Assembly: GCF_001314605.1 (NCBI RefSeq)
Contig: NZ_LIHP01000002.1
Location: 62,001-126,000 of the forward strand
Origin: Marinobacter sp. HL-58
GTDB lineage: Bacteria; Pseudomonadota; Gammaproteobacteria; Pseudomonadales; Oleiphilaceae
Reading direction: 5' to 3'
Length of the DNA stretch: 64,000 nt
Both the position numbers and the translations under genes were made by a program. The first letter of the stretch is position 1. Every line of letters begins with the position of its first letter. The notes under the pieces were generated by a model. That model ran no database searches and was not told the origin of the DNA. It saw only the letters and a program-made list of their open reading frames with translations. Below are positions 25,836 through 34,579 of this stretch, in pieces.

Positions 25836-27194
25836 ATGCGTAACCATTTGGTCGCAGGTTTGACAGTGGCAGTGCTCGGGTTTGCAGGTAACCTGCATGC
25901 AAAGGTCAGTGAGTCCGAAGCCGAGAGGTTGGGCAGCGAACTCACCCCCGTTGGTGCGGAAAGAAAGGGCAATGCCTCTGGCAGCATTCCGGAATGGACG
26001 GGTGGATTGTCGACACCGCCGGCTGGCTGGGCACCCGGACAGATCGAGATCAACCCCTTTCCCGAGGATGAGCCCCTGTTTGTGATTACCGCAGACAATG
26101 TGGACCTGTATCGGGACAAGCTCACGGACGGTCATATCCGTATGCTGGAGAAGTATGGCCCGGATTTCGTCATGCCGGTGTACCAGACTCGCCGCACGGC
26201 CGCCTTTCCGGACGATGTTTACGATAAGTACCGCGAAAACGCAACGAGTGCCGAGCTGCTGAGTAACGGTAACGGGGTTCGGGACACGATCATGACAAGC
26301 CCTTTTCCGATTCCTGAGGACGGGCTTGAAGTCATCTGGAATCACATTCTGCGTTACCGTGGGGAGGAACTGTCCTTCCGCAGTTCATCGGCGACCCCGC
26401 AACGGAACGGCTCCTACAACCAGATTATCAACCAGTACGACTACTTCTTTGCCTACAGTCGCAGAGGGGCTGTTCTGGACGATATCGATAACAAGATCTT
26501 CTACCTGAAGACCGACACCATCGCTCCCTCGAATCTGGCAGGCACCATTACGCTGGTCCATGAGACGCTCGACCAGATCCGTTCCCCGCGCCTGGCCTGG
26601 CGTTATGATTCCGGCTCCAGACGCCTGCGCCGGTCACCCAACCTGGCCTACGAGACGGACCTGCCGAATTCCTCCTCCCTGAGATCCGTTGACCAGAAGG
26701 ATATGTATAACGGCGCTCCGAACCAGTATGACTGGGAATTGAAGGGTAAGCGGGAAATTTTTGTGCCCTACAATGCCTACAAGCTTCACGATGAAGATGT
26801 CAGCCCTGACGATATCATCCGTCCCAGGCATATCAATCAGGAACTTAGCCGTTATGAGCTGCACCGGGTATGGGTGGTAGAGGCCAGGCTGCGTACCGGG
26901 ATCAGCCATATCTATTCCCGGCGGGTATTCTACGTGGATGAGGATAGCTGGCAGATCCTGGCCACTGAGGAGTATGACCGGGACGGAGAACTCTGGCGCG
27001 TATCCGAAGCCCACAACATCAGCTATTACAGTGAACCGGTATTCTGGACTACCATGGAGATGACGTACGACCTCAAGGCGCAACGTTATTATATTGATGG
27101 TCTGGATAACGGTTTCCCGGCCTATAATTTCAATCCCGGTTTCCGCGGCAACCAGTTTTCGGCGTCCGCTGCCCGCAGGGCAGCTCGTCGTTGA
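25836..27194 (+). CDS. DUF1329 exported outer-membrane lipoprotein-sorting-like protein
   Basis: A 452-residue protein with a signal peptide (MRNHLVAGLTVAVLGFAGNL, cleavage after HA) and one DUF1329 domain, with blocks ELTPVGAERKGNASGSIPEW and DYFFAYSRRGAVLDDI. The domain is predicted to adopt a LolA/LolB-like open barrel; members are often found with BNR-repeat and RND genes in hydrophobic-compound use, though none is here. ATG 25836 has GGAAGGG just before it. A 12-bp-loop hairpin (27208-27236, stem ATGGCCGGG) follows the gene but has no T run. The upstream gap 25561-25835 holds divergent promoters that I could not pin down. Confidence 0.8.
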   Translation: MRNHLVAGLTVAVLGFAGNLHAKVSESEAERLGSELTPVGAERKGNASGSIPEWTGGLSTPPAGWAPGQIEINPFPEDEPLFVITADNVDLYRDKLTDGHIRMLEKYGPDFVMPVYQTRRTAAFPDDVYDKYRENATSAELLSNGNGVRDTIMTSPFPIPEDGLEVIWNHILRYRGEELSFRSSSATPQRNGSYNQIINQYDYFFAYSRRGAVLDDIDNKIFYLKTDTIAPSNLAGTITLVHETLDQIRSPRLAWRYDSGSRRLRRSPNLAYETDLPNSSSLRSVDQKDMYNGAPNQYDWELKGKREIFVPYNAYKLHDEDVSPDDIIRPRHINQELSRYELHRVWVVEARLRTGISHIYSRRVFYVDEDSWQILATEEYDRDGELWRVSEAHNISYYSEPVFWTTMEMTYDLKAQRYYIDGLDNGFPAYNFNPGFRGNQFSASAARRAARR

Positions 27195-27271
27195 TGATCA
27201 GGTAGCAATGGCCGGGGCTATCGGGTTCCCGGCCATGGTCCGGGCCATGTAACAAGACGGGAGATGCAGGC

Positions 27272-27598
27272 ATGTCGGTGCCGGAACAACTTGAAGCAGT
27301 AGATACCCTGGTGGAGCACCTGAAAACCGCTCTGGCCGAGAAAAACTGGGAGGAGCTTTCGCGTCTGAACGAGCTGGTCAAACCGACCATTGAACCGGTA
27401 ATGGCTGCCCTTGAAGCCGGAGAACTGAGTGCGGAACCGGTCAGGCAACGGCTGGCAACGCTTCAGACTTTCTGTGACCGTGCCAATATTTCGGCAAATG
27501 AAGCCAGGGCGGAAGCCCAGAAGGCCCTGAAGGAGGTCAGCCAGAACCGGAGTGCGGCAAAAGCCTATCAGAACGTCTCCTTAAATCGTCCCAAATAG
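27272..27598 (+). CDS. FliT-like flagellar chaperone
   Basis: A 108-residue helical, charged protein with no membrane segment. It sits directly before fleQ, where Pseudomonas relatives carry fliS and FliT-like genes, and its size and helical pattern (LVEHLKTALAEKNWEELSRL) suit the FliT family, which binds FliD or FliI. No fliS or fliD is adjacent. The call rests mostly on position; another small helical protein cannot be excluded. ATG 27272 has GGGAG upstream. Confidence 0.5.
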   Translation: MSVPEQLEAVDTLVEHLKTALAEKNWEELSRLNELVKPTIEPVMAALEAGELSAEPVRQRLATLQTFCDRANISANEARAEAQKALKEVSQNRSAAKAYQNVSLNRPK

Positions 27599-27608
27599 CG
27601 TCATAAAA

Positions 27609-27637
27609 TTGACTCGGGCGCGCTTACAGTCTTAAAT
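27609..27637 (+). promoter_or_regulatory. Sigma-70-like promoter of fleQ
   Basis: TTGACT (27609-27614), 17-bp spacer, TTAAAT (27632-27637), 32 bp before the fleQ start. A housekeeping promoter fits the top position of FleQ in the flagellar cascade. Confidence 0.5.
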
Positions 27638-27669
27638 ACCGCACAAATCCCCGCAAGAGATTCGTTTGG

Positions 27670-29121
27670 ATGTCGAAGAATAACAGAGTGCTGGTGCTCA
27701 GCGAGGACGATTCAAGAAAGCGCGATATCGCGACAATCCTTGAGTTTATTGGCGAAGAAGACGTCATCTTTGGTGAAGCGGCGCATTCGCTTCTTGCCAG
27801 TGGCGACCCCGACACCCTGGACGAGATCTCCGTTGTGGTTGTGAACGGCGAAGACGACAGTGTCCGGAAGACCGTTTCCTCAGTCTGCAACGCCGCTGAG
27901 GGCCTGCCGGTTCTGATGGTTGGCGATCCCGACCTGAGAGGATTGCCTGACAACCACGCCAGCCGTGTTATCGCCCGCATGGAATGGCCGCTGAACTACA
28001 CCAAGTTTGTGGATTCCCTATACCGTGCCCAGATTTTCCGGGATCAGTTTGCCCGGTCCCGGGAACGTGGGCAACAGCGGGGTTTGCAGCTTTTCCGCAG
28101 CCTTGTCGGAACCAGCCGTAAGGTGCAGTCAGTCCGCCAGCTGATGGAGCAGGTGGCAGACAAGGATGTGAGTGTGCTGATTACCGGCGAATCCGGCACC
28201 GGCAAGGAAGTGGTGGCCCGCAACCTGCATTACCATTCTGCCCGGCGAGACAAGCCTTTTGTTCCGGTCAACTGCGGTGCCATTCCGGCGGAATTGCTGG
28301 AGAGCGAACTGTTCGGCCATGAGAAGGGTGCCTTTACCGGTGCGATCACATCCCGGGTTGGCCGATTCGAGCTGGCCGAGGGTGGTACGCTGTTTCTCGA
28401 TGAGATCGGGGACATGCCGCTGAACATGCAGGTGAAGATACTGCGGGTTCTGCAGGAGCGTACCTATGAGCGGGTGGGCAGCAACCGTACACAGTCTGCG
28501 GATGTGCGGGTAATTGCAGCCACCCACAAGAATCTGGAAGAAATGATCGAAAGTGGCGAGTTCAGGGAGGATCTCTACTACCGGCTGAATGTGTTCCCCA
28601 TCGAGATGCCGGCCCTGCGTGAGCGTGTTGAGGACATTCCGCTGCTGATCAATGAGCTGATCTCCCGCATGGAGAAGGAGAAGCGCGGTTCGTTGCGTAT
28701 GAATTCAGCAGCCATCATGAGCCTGTGTCGCCATGACTGGCCCGGTAATGTTCGGGAGCTGGCCAACCTGGTAGAGCGGTTGGCGATCATGCATCCCTAT
28801 GGGGTGATCGGGGTGCAGGAGTTGCCCAAGAAGTTCCGCTATGTGGATGATTACGACGAAAACCGGCCGGTCGAGGATTCAGGGATGCCGTCCAACATTC
28901 CGGGGCTGGTGGGTCTGGATGCGCCGGCGTTGTTGCCGGTCAATGGTATTGATCTGAAGGATTATCTTGCCAATCTTGAGAAGCAGCTGATCCAGCAGGC
29001 GCTGGATGAGGCTGGGGGTGTGGTGGCCCGGGCGGCGGAGAAGTTGCGGATTCGGCGGACGACGTTGGTGGAGAAGGTGCGGAAGTATGGGCTTCGGGAT
29101 GAGGAGTCCGAGGAGGGCTGA
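27670..29121 (+). CDS. fleQ: FleQ, sigma-54-dependent flagellar master regulator
   Basis: A 483-residue enhancer-binding protein. The N-terminal receiver-like domain (1-120) lacks a normal phosphoacceptor, as in known FleQ proteins. The AAA+ domain has Walker A GESGTGKE (173-180), the sigma-54 loop EKGAFTGA, Walker [12 protein letters not shown] and an Arg-finger region. The C-terminal Fis-like HTH ends [16 protein letters not shown]. In Pseudomonas FleQ activates sigma-54 flagellar promoters, responds to c-di-GMP and is antagonised by FleN; a fleN gene lies at 55095. It is followed by a bracketed palindrome and terminator-like hairpins before fleS. Confidence 0.93.
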   Translation: MSKNNRVLVLSEDDSRKRDIATILEFIGEEDVIFGEAAHSLLASGDPDTLDEISVVVVNGEDDSVRKTVSSVCNAAEGLPVLMVGDPDLRGLPDNHASRVIARMEWPLNYTKFVDSLYRAQIFRDQFARSRERGQQRGLQLFRSLVGTSRKVQSVRQLMEQVADKDVSVLITGESGTGKEVVARNLHYHSARRDKPFVPVNCGAIPAELLESELFGHEKGAFTGAITSRVGRFELAEGGTLFLDEIGDMPLNMQVKILRVLQERTYERVGSNRTQSADVRVIAATHKNLEEMIESGEFREDLYYRLNVFPIEMPALRERVEDIPLLINELISRMEKEKRGSLRMNSAAIMSLCRHDWPGNVRELANLVERLAIMHPYGVIGVQELPKKFRYVDDYDENRPVEDSGMPSNIPGLVGLDAPALLPVNGIDLKDYLANLEKQLIQQALDEAGGVVARAAEKLRIRRTTLVEKVRKYGLRDEESEEG

Positions 29122-29161
29122 TTTCACCTGTTCGGTACAGGTTTTTCGGCCTTCGGAGTAT

Positions 29162-29271
29162 GCATGCAGCCGTCAGACTTTTCCAGGATACGCTACAAGC
29201 ACATCCCTGTGCGCTTGACTGAAACCATCCCTGGTTTCAGACAATCCTGGAAAAGTCTGACGGCTGCATGC
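29162..29271 (+). repeat. Bracketed palindrome element D (two inner hairpins)
   Basis: A perfect 28-bp outer inverted repeat (29162-29189 against 29244-29271). Inside: hairpin 1 at 29199-29212 (GCACATCCCTGTGC), linker GCTTGAC, hairpin 2 at 29220-29239 (TGAAACCA, loop TCCC, TGGTTTCA). Its inner part is closely related to element E (48386). It lies between fleQ and fleS. Confidence 0.88.
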
Positions 29272-29319
29272 CCCTGACATTGAGTAGCCCTCAGGAAATC
29301 GTGTGTCAGAGTTGTAAGT

Positions 29320-29382
29320 AACGGCGTCAAAGGTTTGTAACCTTCGGCGCCGTTGTTGTTTCAGGGCGACGGAAACCCGTCG
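29320..29382 (+). terminator. Terminator-like hairpins after fleQ
   Basis: Two hairpins in tandem. The first (29320-29354) pairs AACGGCG with CGCCGTT and AAGGTT with AACCTT. The second (29367-29382) pairs CGACGG with CCGTCG and is followed by a T-rich stretch. They separate fleQ from the fleS sigma-54 promoter at 29436. The T run is interrupted, so strength is uncertain. Confidence 0.45.
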
Positions 29383-29435
29383 TTGGTCCTTTCTTTGTTT
29401 TCCTTTCCTTCTGAAATATAAACAAAAATTAAAGT

Positions 29436-29451
29436 TGGCACGGTGCTGGCT
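29436..29451 (+). promoter_or_regulatory. Sigma-54 promoter of fleSR
   Basis: TGGCACG at the -24 element and TGGCT at the -12, with exact GG-N10-GC spacing (GG 29437-29438, GC 29449-29450). It is about 68 bp before the fleS start. FleQ activation of fleSR is known in Pseudomonas. Confidence 0.85.
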
Positions 29452-29518
29452 TGGGTTTGCCCAAACGATCCATCCGTGTGGTACGGGCCGGGGGTTGGTC
29501 CGGTCAGAGGGCGAGTTT

Positions 29519-30808
29519 ATGAGTCAGTTGCAATTTGTTGGTTTGTCGTCGTCAAAGAAGTCTTCAGGTGGTAAAGAGGCTTCGGTCAATGCGGCGGCGG
29601 ATGTCAATGACAAGGTGACGGCGTTGTTTCCTGCGCAGGATGATGAGGCGGTGGGGACGGCGCTGGAGCTGTTCAATCAGATGTCACGGCAGATTACTGA
29701 TTCCTATCGCACTCTTGAGTCCCGGGTTAATCAGTTGTCCGGGGAGTTGTCGGCGGAGTCGCAACAGCGTCAGGTGGAGCTGGAGCAGAAGGAGGAGCTG
29801 GCGGACCGGCTGTCGACGCTGTTGCATGCGCTTCCGGCCGGTGTTGTGGTACTCGACAGCCAGGGTGTGGTGACGCAGACCAATCCGGCGGCGATTACGT
29901 TGTTGGGTGAGCCCCTGGGCGGCGAGCGCTGGGTGGATGTGATTCGTCGCTGTTTTGCGCCCCGGCGGGATGACGGTCATGAGGTGTCGCTGAAGGACGG
30001 ACGGCGGGTCAGTATTGAAATCCGTACCATGGAGAATCAGCCAGGGCAGTTGATCCTGCTGACGGATCTGACCGAGACCCGTCATCTCCAGGCCCAGCTT
30101 GCCCATGCCCAGCGCCTGTCGGCCATGGGCAGGATGGTGGCGTCACTGGCTCATCAGATTCGCACTCCGCTTTCTGCCGCCATTCTGTATGGCGGGCACC
30201 TGAGCCAGGATGATCTGGATGAGGAGATGCGCCAGCGTTGCGCCTCCCGTCTGATGTCCCGCCTGACGCATCTTGAGCAGCAGGTCCGCGATATGCTGAT
30301 TTTCGCCCGGGGTGAGACCCGGCTGGCGGAGGAGCTGTCCGCCGGTTCGCTGGTCCAGGCCCTGGCATCCGCCCTGGATGGGCTGAAACTTCATTCCGGT
30401 GCAACCGTGAAGCTTGACAGCCGGGTGGACGACGAGGCGCTGATGTGTAACCGCGACGCCCTTGTCGGTGCCTGTACCAATCTTGTGAATAACAGCGTGG
30501 AAGCCGGTGCGACGGTGATCACCGTTACTGTCAGGTCTGCCGCAGAGGAGCTGGTGATCCGGGTGGCTGACAACGGCCCCGGTTTCTCTCCGGAACAGGC
30601 CGGCCAGCTGCTGGAGGCCTTCTACACCACCAAGTCCCATGGGACTGGCCTTGGGCTGGCGGTTGTTCAGGCCGTGGTCAAGGCACATCAGGGCCGGTTT
30701 GCAATTGACGCGCCCCCCGGTGGAGGCGCTGTGGCAACTATCTCGCTACCGTTACTGCGTTCATTGTCCGGCAATGGCCGGCATGCGCAGGCACAAAAGA
30801 ATAACTGA
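29519..30808 (+). CDS. fleS: FleS, flagellar two-component sensor kinase
   Basis: A 429-residue soluble histidine kinase with no membrane segments. A coiled region (about 65-110) leads to a PAS domain (LLHALPAGVVVLDSQGVVTQ). The phosphorylated His is in SLAHQIRTPLSAA, and the ATPase has the N box NSVEAGA, ADNGPGFS and GTGLGLAVV. It phosphorylates FleR, encoded 12 bp downstream. ATG 29519 is chosen because SQLQFVG begins a natural N-terminus with GAGG upstream; the frame further upstream runs across the sigma-54 promoter. Confidence 0.92.
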   Translation: MSQLQFVGLSSSKKSSGGKEASVNAAADVNDKVTALFPAQDDEAVGTALELFNQMSRQITDSYRTLESRVNQLSGELSAESQQRQVELEQKEELADRLSTLLHALPAGVVVLDSQGVVTQTNPAAITLLGEPLGGERWVDVIRRCFAPRRDDGHEVSLKDGRRVSIEIRTMENQPGQLILLTDLTETRHLQAQLAHAQRLSAMGRMVASLAHQIRTPLSAAILYGGHLSQDDLDEEMRQRCASRLMSRLTHLEQQVRDMLIFARGETRLAEELSAGSLVQALASALDGLKLHSGATVKLDSRVDDEALMCNRDALVGACTNLVNNSVEAGATVITVTVRSAAEELVIRVADNGPGFSPEQAGQLLEAFYTTKSHGTGLGLAVVQAVVKAHQGRFAIDAPPGGGAVATISLPLLRSLSGNGRHAQAQKNN

Positions 30809-30820
30809 CCGGAGGCAATC

Positions 30821-32275
30821 ATGGCCAAAGCCCAGATTCTGATCGTTGAAGATGACCACGATCTGCGTGAAGCGCTGGTAACGACGCTGGAGTTGGCGAA
30901 GTTCCGGGTGCGGGAAGCCGCCAATGCGGAACAGGCCCTGTCTCGGCTGGCGGAGTCGCCGGTGGACATGGTGGTCAGTGATGTGAACATGCCGGGTATG
31001 TCCGGACACGAGCTTTTGCACGAAGTACAGCGTTTGTACCCCGGTTTGCCGACCATGCTGATTACCGCCTACGGCCAGATCAGCCACGCGGTTTCGGCCA
31101 TGCAGGCAGGCGCCATTGATTACCTGGTCAAGCCCTTTGAGCCCGCCGTGCTGGTGGACGCTGTCAGCAAGGTTGTTGGTGGAGGGCGGCAGAAAAGCAA
31201 TGACCAGCCGGTTGCGGAAGACCCCATCAGCAAGCGCATGTTCCAGTTGGCGGCAAAAGTGGCTGCCAGCGACTCAACGGTGATGATTTCCGGTGAGAGT
31301 GGGACCGGTAAGGAAGTGCTGGCACGCTATATTCACCAGCAGTCTCCGAGGGCAGAGCAGCCTTTTGTTGCCATCAACTGTGCGGCCATTCCCGAGAACA
31401 TGCTGGAAGCCATCCTCTTCGGCCACGAGAAAGGGGCCTTTACCGGTGCTGTGGCTTCGTCGCCCGGCAAATTCGAGCAGGCCAATGGTGGCACCATTCT
31501 GCTGGATGAGATTTCGGAAATGGATCTGGGCCTGCAATCCAAGTTGCTGCGGGTGCTGCAGGAACGCGAGGTTGAGCGGGTGGGTGGCCGTAAGACCATT
31601 AGCCTCGACGTGCGGGTAATCGCCACCACCAACCGGGATCTGTCTGACTATGTGCGTGAGGGCAAGTTCAGGGAAGACCTCTATTATCGGCTGACGGTCT
31701 TTCCCATGCACTGGCAGCCCCTGCGTGAGCGCGCTCTCGATATCATGCCGCTGGCCAGTTTCCTGCTCAGGAATCATTGCCGCAAGATGAAACTGACTGG
31801 CGTAACCTTTGCGCCCGACGCCAGGGATGCGTTGTTGGCCCATCGGTGGCCGGGCAATGTTCGTGAACTGGACAATGCCATCCAGCGGGCACTGGTGCTG
31901 CATCAGGGTAATGTCATCCATGCCGGCGACTTGTGCCTGGAGCTGGGTATTACCGGGCGTATGGACAGCGCTTCAGGGGCCGTAGCGCCCCGGAATATGG
32001 GCGCCGGGGATTTTTCGGAGACCATGCGACCGGCCAGTGATGAGCCGGCCGGGGAATCGGCCACACCGGGCCCGGAAGACCTGGCTCCGACATCTCTCGG
32101 TGACGAGGTTCGCCAGCGCGAATTCCGGATAATTATCCAGACACTGAAAAAGGAACGTGGCCGCCGCAACCGGGCTGCAGAGCAGTTGGGTATCAGCCCC
32201 CGCACACTCAGATACAAGCTGGCCCAGATGCGGGATGCAGGCATTGATCTGGATGCCGAACTGGCTACCGCCTGA
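30821..32275 (+). CDS. fleR: FleR, sigma-54-dependent response regulator
   Basis: A 484-residue regulator: receiver domain (1-120; phospho-Asp in VVSDVNMPGM), AAA+ domain ([28 protein letters not shown]) and a C-terminal Fis-type HTH (RNRAAEQLGISPRTLRYKLA). In Pseudomonas FleR drives the class III sigma-54 promoters for hook and basal-body genes. It forms an operon with fleS. A strong intrinsic terminator follows. Confidence 0.95.
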   Translation: MAKAQILIVEDDHDLREALVTTLELAKFRVREAANAEQALSRLAESPVDMVVSDVNMPGMSGHELLHEVQRLYPGLPTMLITAYGQISHAVSAMQAGAIDYLVKPFEPAVLVDAVSKVVGGGRQKSNDQPVAEDPISKRMFQLAAKVAASDSTVMISGESGTGKEVLARYIHQQSPRAEQPFVAINCAAIPENMLEAILFGHEKGAFTGAVASSPGKFEQANGGTILLDEISEMDLGLQSKLLRVLQEREVERVGGRKTISLDVRVIATTNRDLSDYVREGKFREDLYYRLTVFPMHWQPLRERALDIMPLASFLLRNHCRKMKLTGVTFAPDARDALLAHRWPGNVRELDNAIQRALVLHQGNVIHAGDLCLELGITGRMDSASGAVAPRNMGAGDFSETMRPASDEPAGESATPGPEDLAPTSLGDEVRQREFRIIIQTLKKERGRRNRAAEQLGISPRTLRYKLAQMRDAGIDLDAELATA

Positions 32276-32297
32276 TTCCGTCAACAACTCCTTCGTT

Positions 32298-32321
32298 CGG
32301 CACCCGCGGGTGCCGTTTTTT
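32298..32321 (+). terminator. Intrinsic terminator after fleR
   Basis: The perfect palindrome CGGCACCCGCGGGTGCCG (32298-32315) is followed by six T. It lies 22 bp after the fleR stop and separates fleSR from the fliE promoter. Confidence 0.9.
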
Positions 32322-32407
32322 ATGGGGCTGTCAAAAGACTGTCGCTTACCCGCCCATTTCTTTCGGTGTGTTCATTAACTTAATGAAAATATAGCAATAA
32401 TTAATGT

Positions 32408-32423
32408 TGGCCTGCGGATTGCT
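32408..32423 (+). promoter_or_regulatory. Sigma-54 promoter of fliEFGHIJ
   Basis: TGGCCTG then TTGCT with exact GG-N10-GC spacing (GG 32409-32410, GC 32421-32422), about 69 bp before fliE. It is in the AT-rich gap after the fleR terminator. Confidence 0.85.
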
Positions 32424-32491
32424 TTCACCTGGGAAAGACATATCCAGTTCAATGGTTTGCCTGTTTCAGGGGTAATCCGGGAGAGTGAGTC

Positions 32492-32860
32492 ATGGTCCAG
32501 CGTGCTGATATCAACAGTGTTCTATCCGAAATCCGCAATATGCGCTCGCAGATGATGGAAAATCAGCGGGTCGAGCAGGATAACAATATTCGCGGCCGGG
32601 TTGATGGCCCTTCCCGGGTTCAGGAATCCCAGGAGACGCCGAAGTTCAGCGACATGCTCAGCCAGGCCGTGGGCTCGGTGAACGAGTTGCAGAAGTCGTC
32701 CAATGATCTCAAGACCGCTTATGACATGGGGGATCCCAACGTGGATATTACCCGGGTCATGATTGCGTCCGAAAAAGCGTCCATTTCCTTCGAGGCACTC
32801 ACTCAGGTTCGTAACCGGGTGGTACAGGCCTACGAAGACATTATGAATATGCCGGTTTAA
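32492..32860 (+). CDS. fliE: FliE, MS-ring/rod junction protein
   Basis: A 122-residue basal-body protein that joins the MS ring to the rod. The C-terminal half carries the family pattern ([33 protein letters not shown]). The N-terminus begins [17 protein letters not shown] 32492 follows GGGAG. It is the first gene of the sigma-54-driven fliEFGHIJ unit, with fliF 15 bp downstream. Confidence 0.94.
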   Translation: MVQRADINSVLSEIRNMRSQMMENQRVEQDNNIRGRVDGPSRVQESQETPKFSDMLSQAVGSVNELQKSSNDLKTAYDMGDPNVDITRVMIASEKASISFEALTQVRNRVVQAYEDIMNMPV

Positions 32861-32875
32861 TAGCGGAGCATACCC

Positions 32876-34579
32876 ATGGCCAGCGTACCTGCCGAAACCT
32901 CACCCTCGAATATGCCCGCGGCACGGGCTGACGATACCGGCGAAAGCCGCAGTGACCTGCTATTCGGGTTTAACCGGCTGAACCTGTTGCGGCAGGTGGG
33001 GCTGATGGTGGGGCTTGCAGCCAGTGTTGCCCTGGGTGTCGCGGTGGTGCTCTGGGCCCAGGAGCCGAACTACCAGCCGGTGGTAGGGGATATGTCTGGC
33101 TACAATCCCCAGGATGTTACGACCATTCTTGAAAGCAATGGTATCGATTACCGCATGGATCAGCGCACCGGGGCCTTGCTGGTGCCTTCCGAGGATGTCT
33201 ATGACGCCCGCCTGAAACTGGCGGCTGAAGGCGTCACCGATGAGCAGACCATTGGCTATGAGCTGCTGGACGAGGATCGTGGCCTGGGCACCTCCCAGTT
33301 CATGGAGACCGTCAGTTTCCGGCGCGGCCTTGAAGGCGAGCTGGCGCGCACCATCAGCAGCATGCGTACAGTGCGATCTGCCCGGGTTCACCTGGCCATT
33401 CCGGAGCGCTCGGTATTCGTTCGTGATGCCCGGGTTCCAACCGCGTCTGTTTTCCTGGAGGTGGTCGCCGGACGCCGGCTGGAGCAGGAGCAGATCGCGT
33501 CGATCATGAACCTGGTGGCCGGCAGTATTCCGGAAATGAGCAAGAACAATGTCACTGTGGTGGACCAGAACGGAAACCTGCTCACTGGCCGCGACGACGG
33601 CGGTGACAGCCGACAGATTGAAGACCAGTACGATTACACATCCCGTGTTGAAGACCGTCTGACCCGCCGGGTGGCCTCACTGGTACGCCCGGTAGTGGGT
33701 GACGGCCGGTTCCGTGCCGAAGTGACGGCGGATCTGGATTTTTCATCGGTGGAACAGGCTGAGGAGCTTTTCAATCCCGAGCAGCAGGCCGTACGAAGCG
33801 AGCGCCAGATGTCCGAGCGGCGCTCCGGCGGCGGTGCCGGCGGTATCCCGGGAGCCCTTTCGAACCAGCCGCCCGGGCAGGCCGAGGTTCCGGAACAGGC
33901 TAACGGTGGCGAAGATGGCGAGGCTCCGGCCGCGCCACCCGAGAATCTGCGTGAGGAGTCCACCCGTAACTATGAAATGGATCGCACGGTCAGTTACATC
34001 CGCCAGGAACTGGGGCGTGTAAAACGGCTATCCGTGGCCCTTGCCGTGGATGACATGAAAGTGGTTGACCCCCAGAGTGGAGAGGTCAGCTATGAGCCCT
34101 GGCCGGAACAGGAGCTTCAGCGCCTGACCATGCTGGTGCGGGATGCCGTAGGCTATTCCGCCGCCCGGGGCGACAGTGTTACCGTGATGAATACCGCCTT
34201 TGCGGCCGAAGAGCAGATGGAGTTTGAGACACCGGGGTTCTGGGAGCAGCCCTGGTTCTGGGACCTGATGAAGCAGGTGCTGGCCGGCCTGGTTATCCTG
34301 GTTCTGGTACTGGGCCTACTGCGCCCGACCCTGAAAAGCCTGTCTGGTGGTGGCCGCAGTGAGCGCCGGGACGATTCGGATGATGAAGGTTACGAAGGCC
34401 TGGATGGCATTGAGGGCGGGGACGCCCTGCGAGAAGCCATGCATTCACAGGACGATCTGCTTTTGCCCGGAGCGACGGACAGCTATGATAGGCAGTTGAA
34501 TGCACTGAAAGGCCTGATTGCGGAAGACCCCGCGCGGGTCTCCCAGGTGATGCGCCAGTGGGTGAATGTCGATGACTGA
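32876..34579 (+). CDS. fliF: FliF, flagellar MS-ring protein
   Basis: A 567-residue inner-membrane protein that builds the MS ring and C-ring base. Membrane segment 1 is near residues 42-62 (VGLMVGLAASVALGVAVVLW), followed by ring-building motifs (ETVSFRRGLEGELARTI; SARVHLAIPERSVF), a Gly/Pro-rich periplasmic linker, and membrane segment 2 near 462-485. The C-terminal tail (EDPARVSQVMRQWV) binds FliG. The stop overlaps fliG by 14 bp. Confidence 0.97.
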   Translation: MASVPAETSPSNMPAARADDTGESRSDLLFGFNRLNLLRQVGLMVGLAASVALGVAVVLWAQEPNYQPVVGDMSGYNPQDVTTILESNGIDYRMDQRTGALLVPSEDVYDARLKLAAEGVTDEQTIGYELLDEDRGLGTSQFMETVSFRRGLEGELARTISSMRTVRSARVHLAIPERSVFVRDARVPTASVFLEVVAGRRLEQEQIASIMNLVAGSIPEMSKNNVTVVDQNGNLLTGRDDGGDSRQIEDQYDYTSRVEDRLTRRVASLVRPVVGDGRFRAEVTADLDFSSVEQAEELFNPEQQAVRSERQMSERRSGGGAGGIPGALSNQPPGQAEVPEQANGGEDGEAPAAPPENLREESTRNYEMDRTVSYIRQELGRVKRLSVALAVDDMKVVDPQSGEVSYEPWPEQELQRLTMLVRDAVGYSAARGDSVTVMNTAFAAEEQMEFETPGFWEQPWFWDLMKQVLAGLVILVLVLGLLRPTLKSLSGGGRSERRDDSDDEGYEGLDGIEGGDALREAMHSQDDLLLPGATDSYDRQLNALKGLIAEDPARVSQVMRQWVNVDD

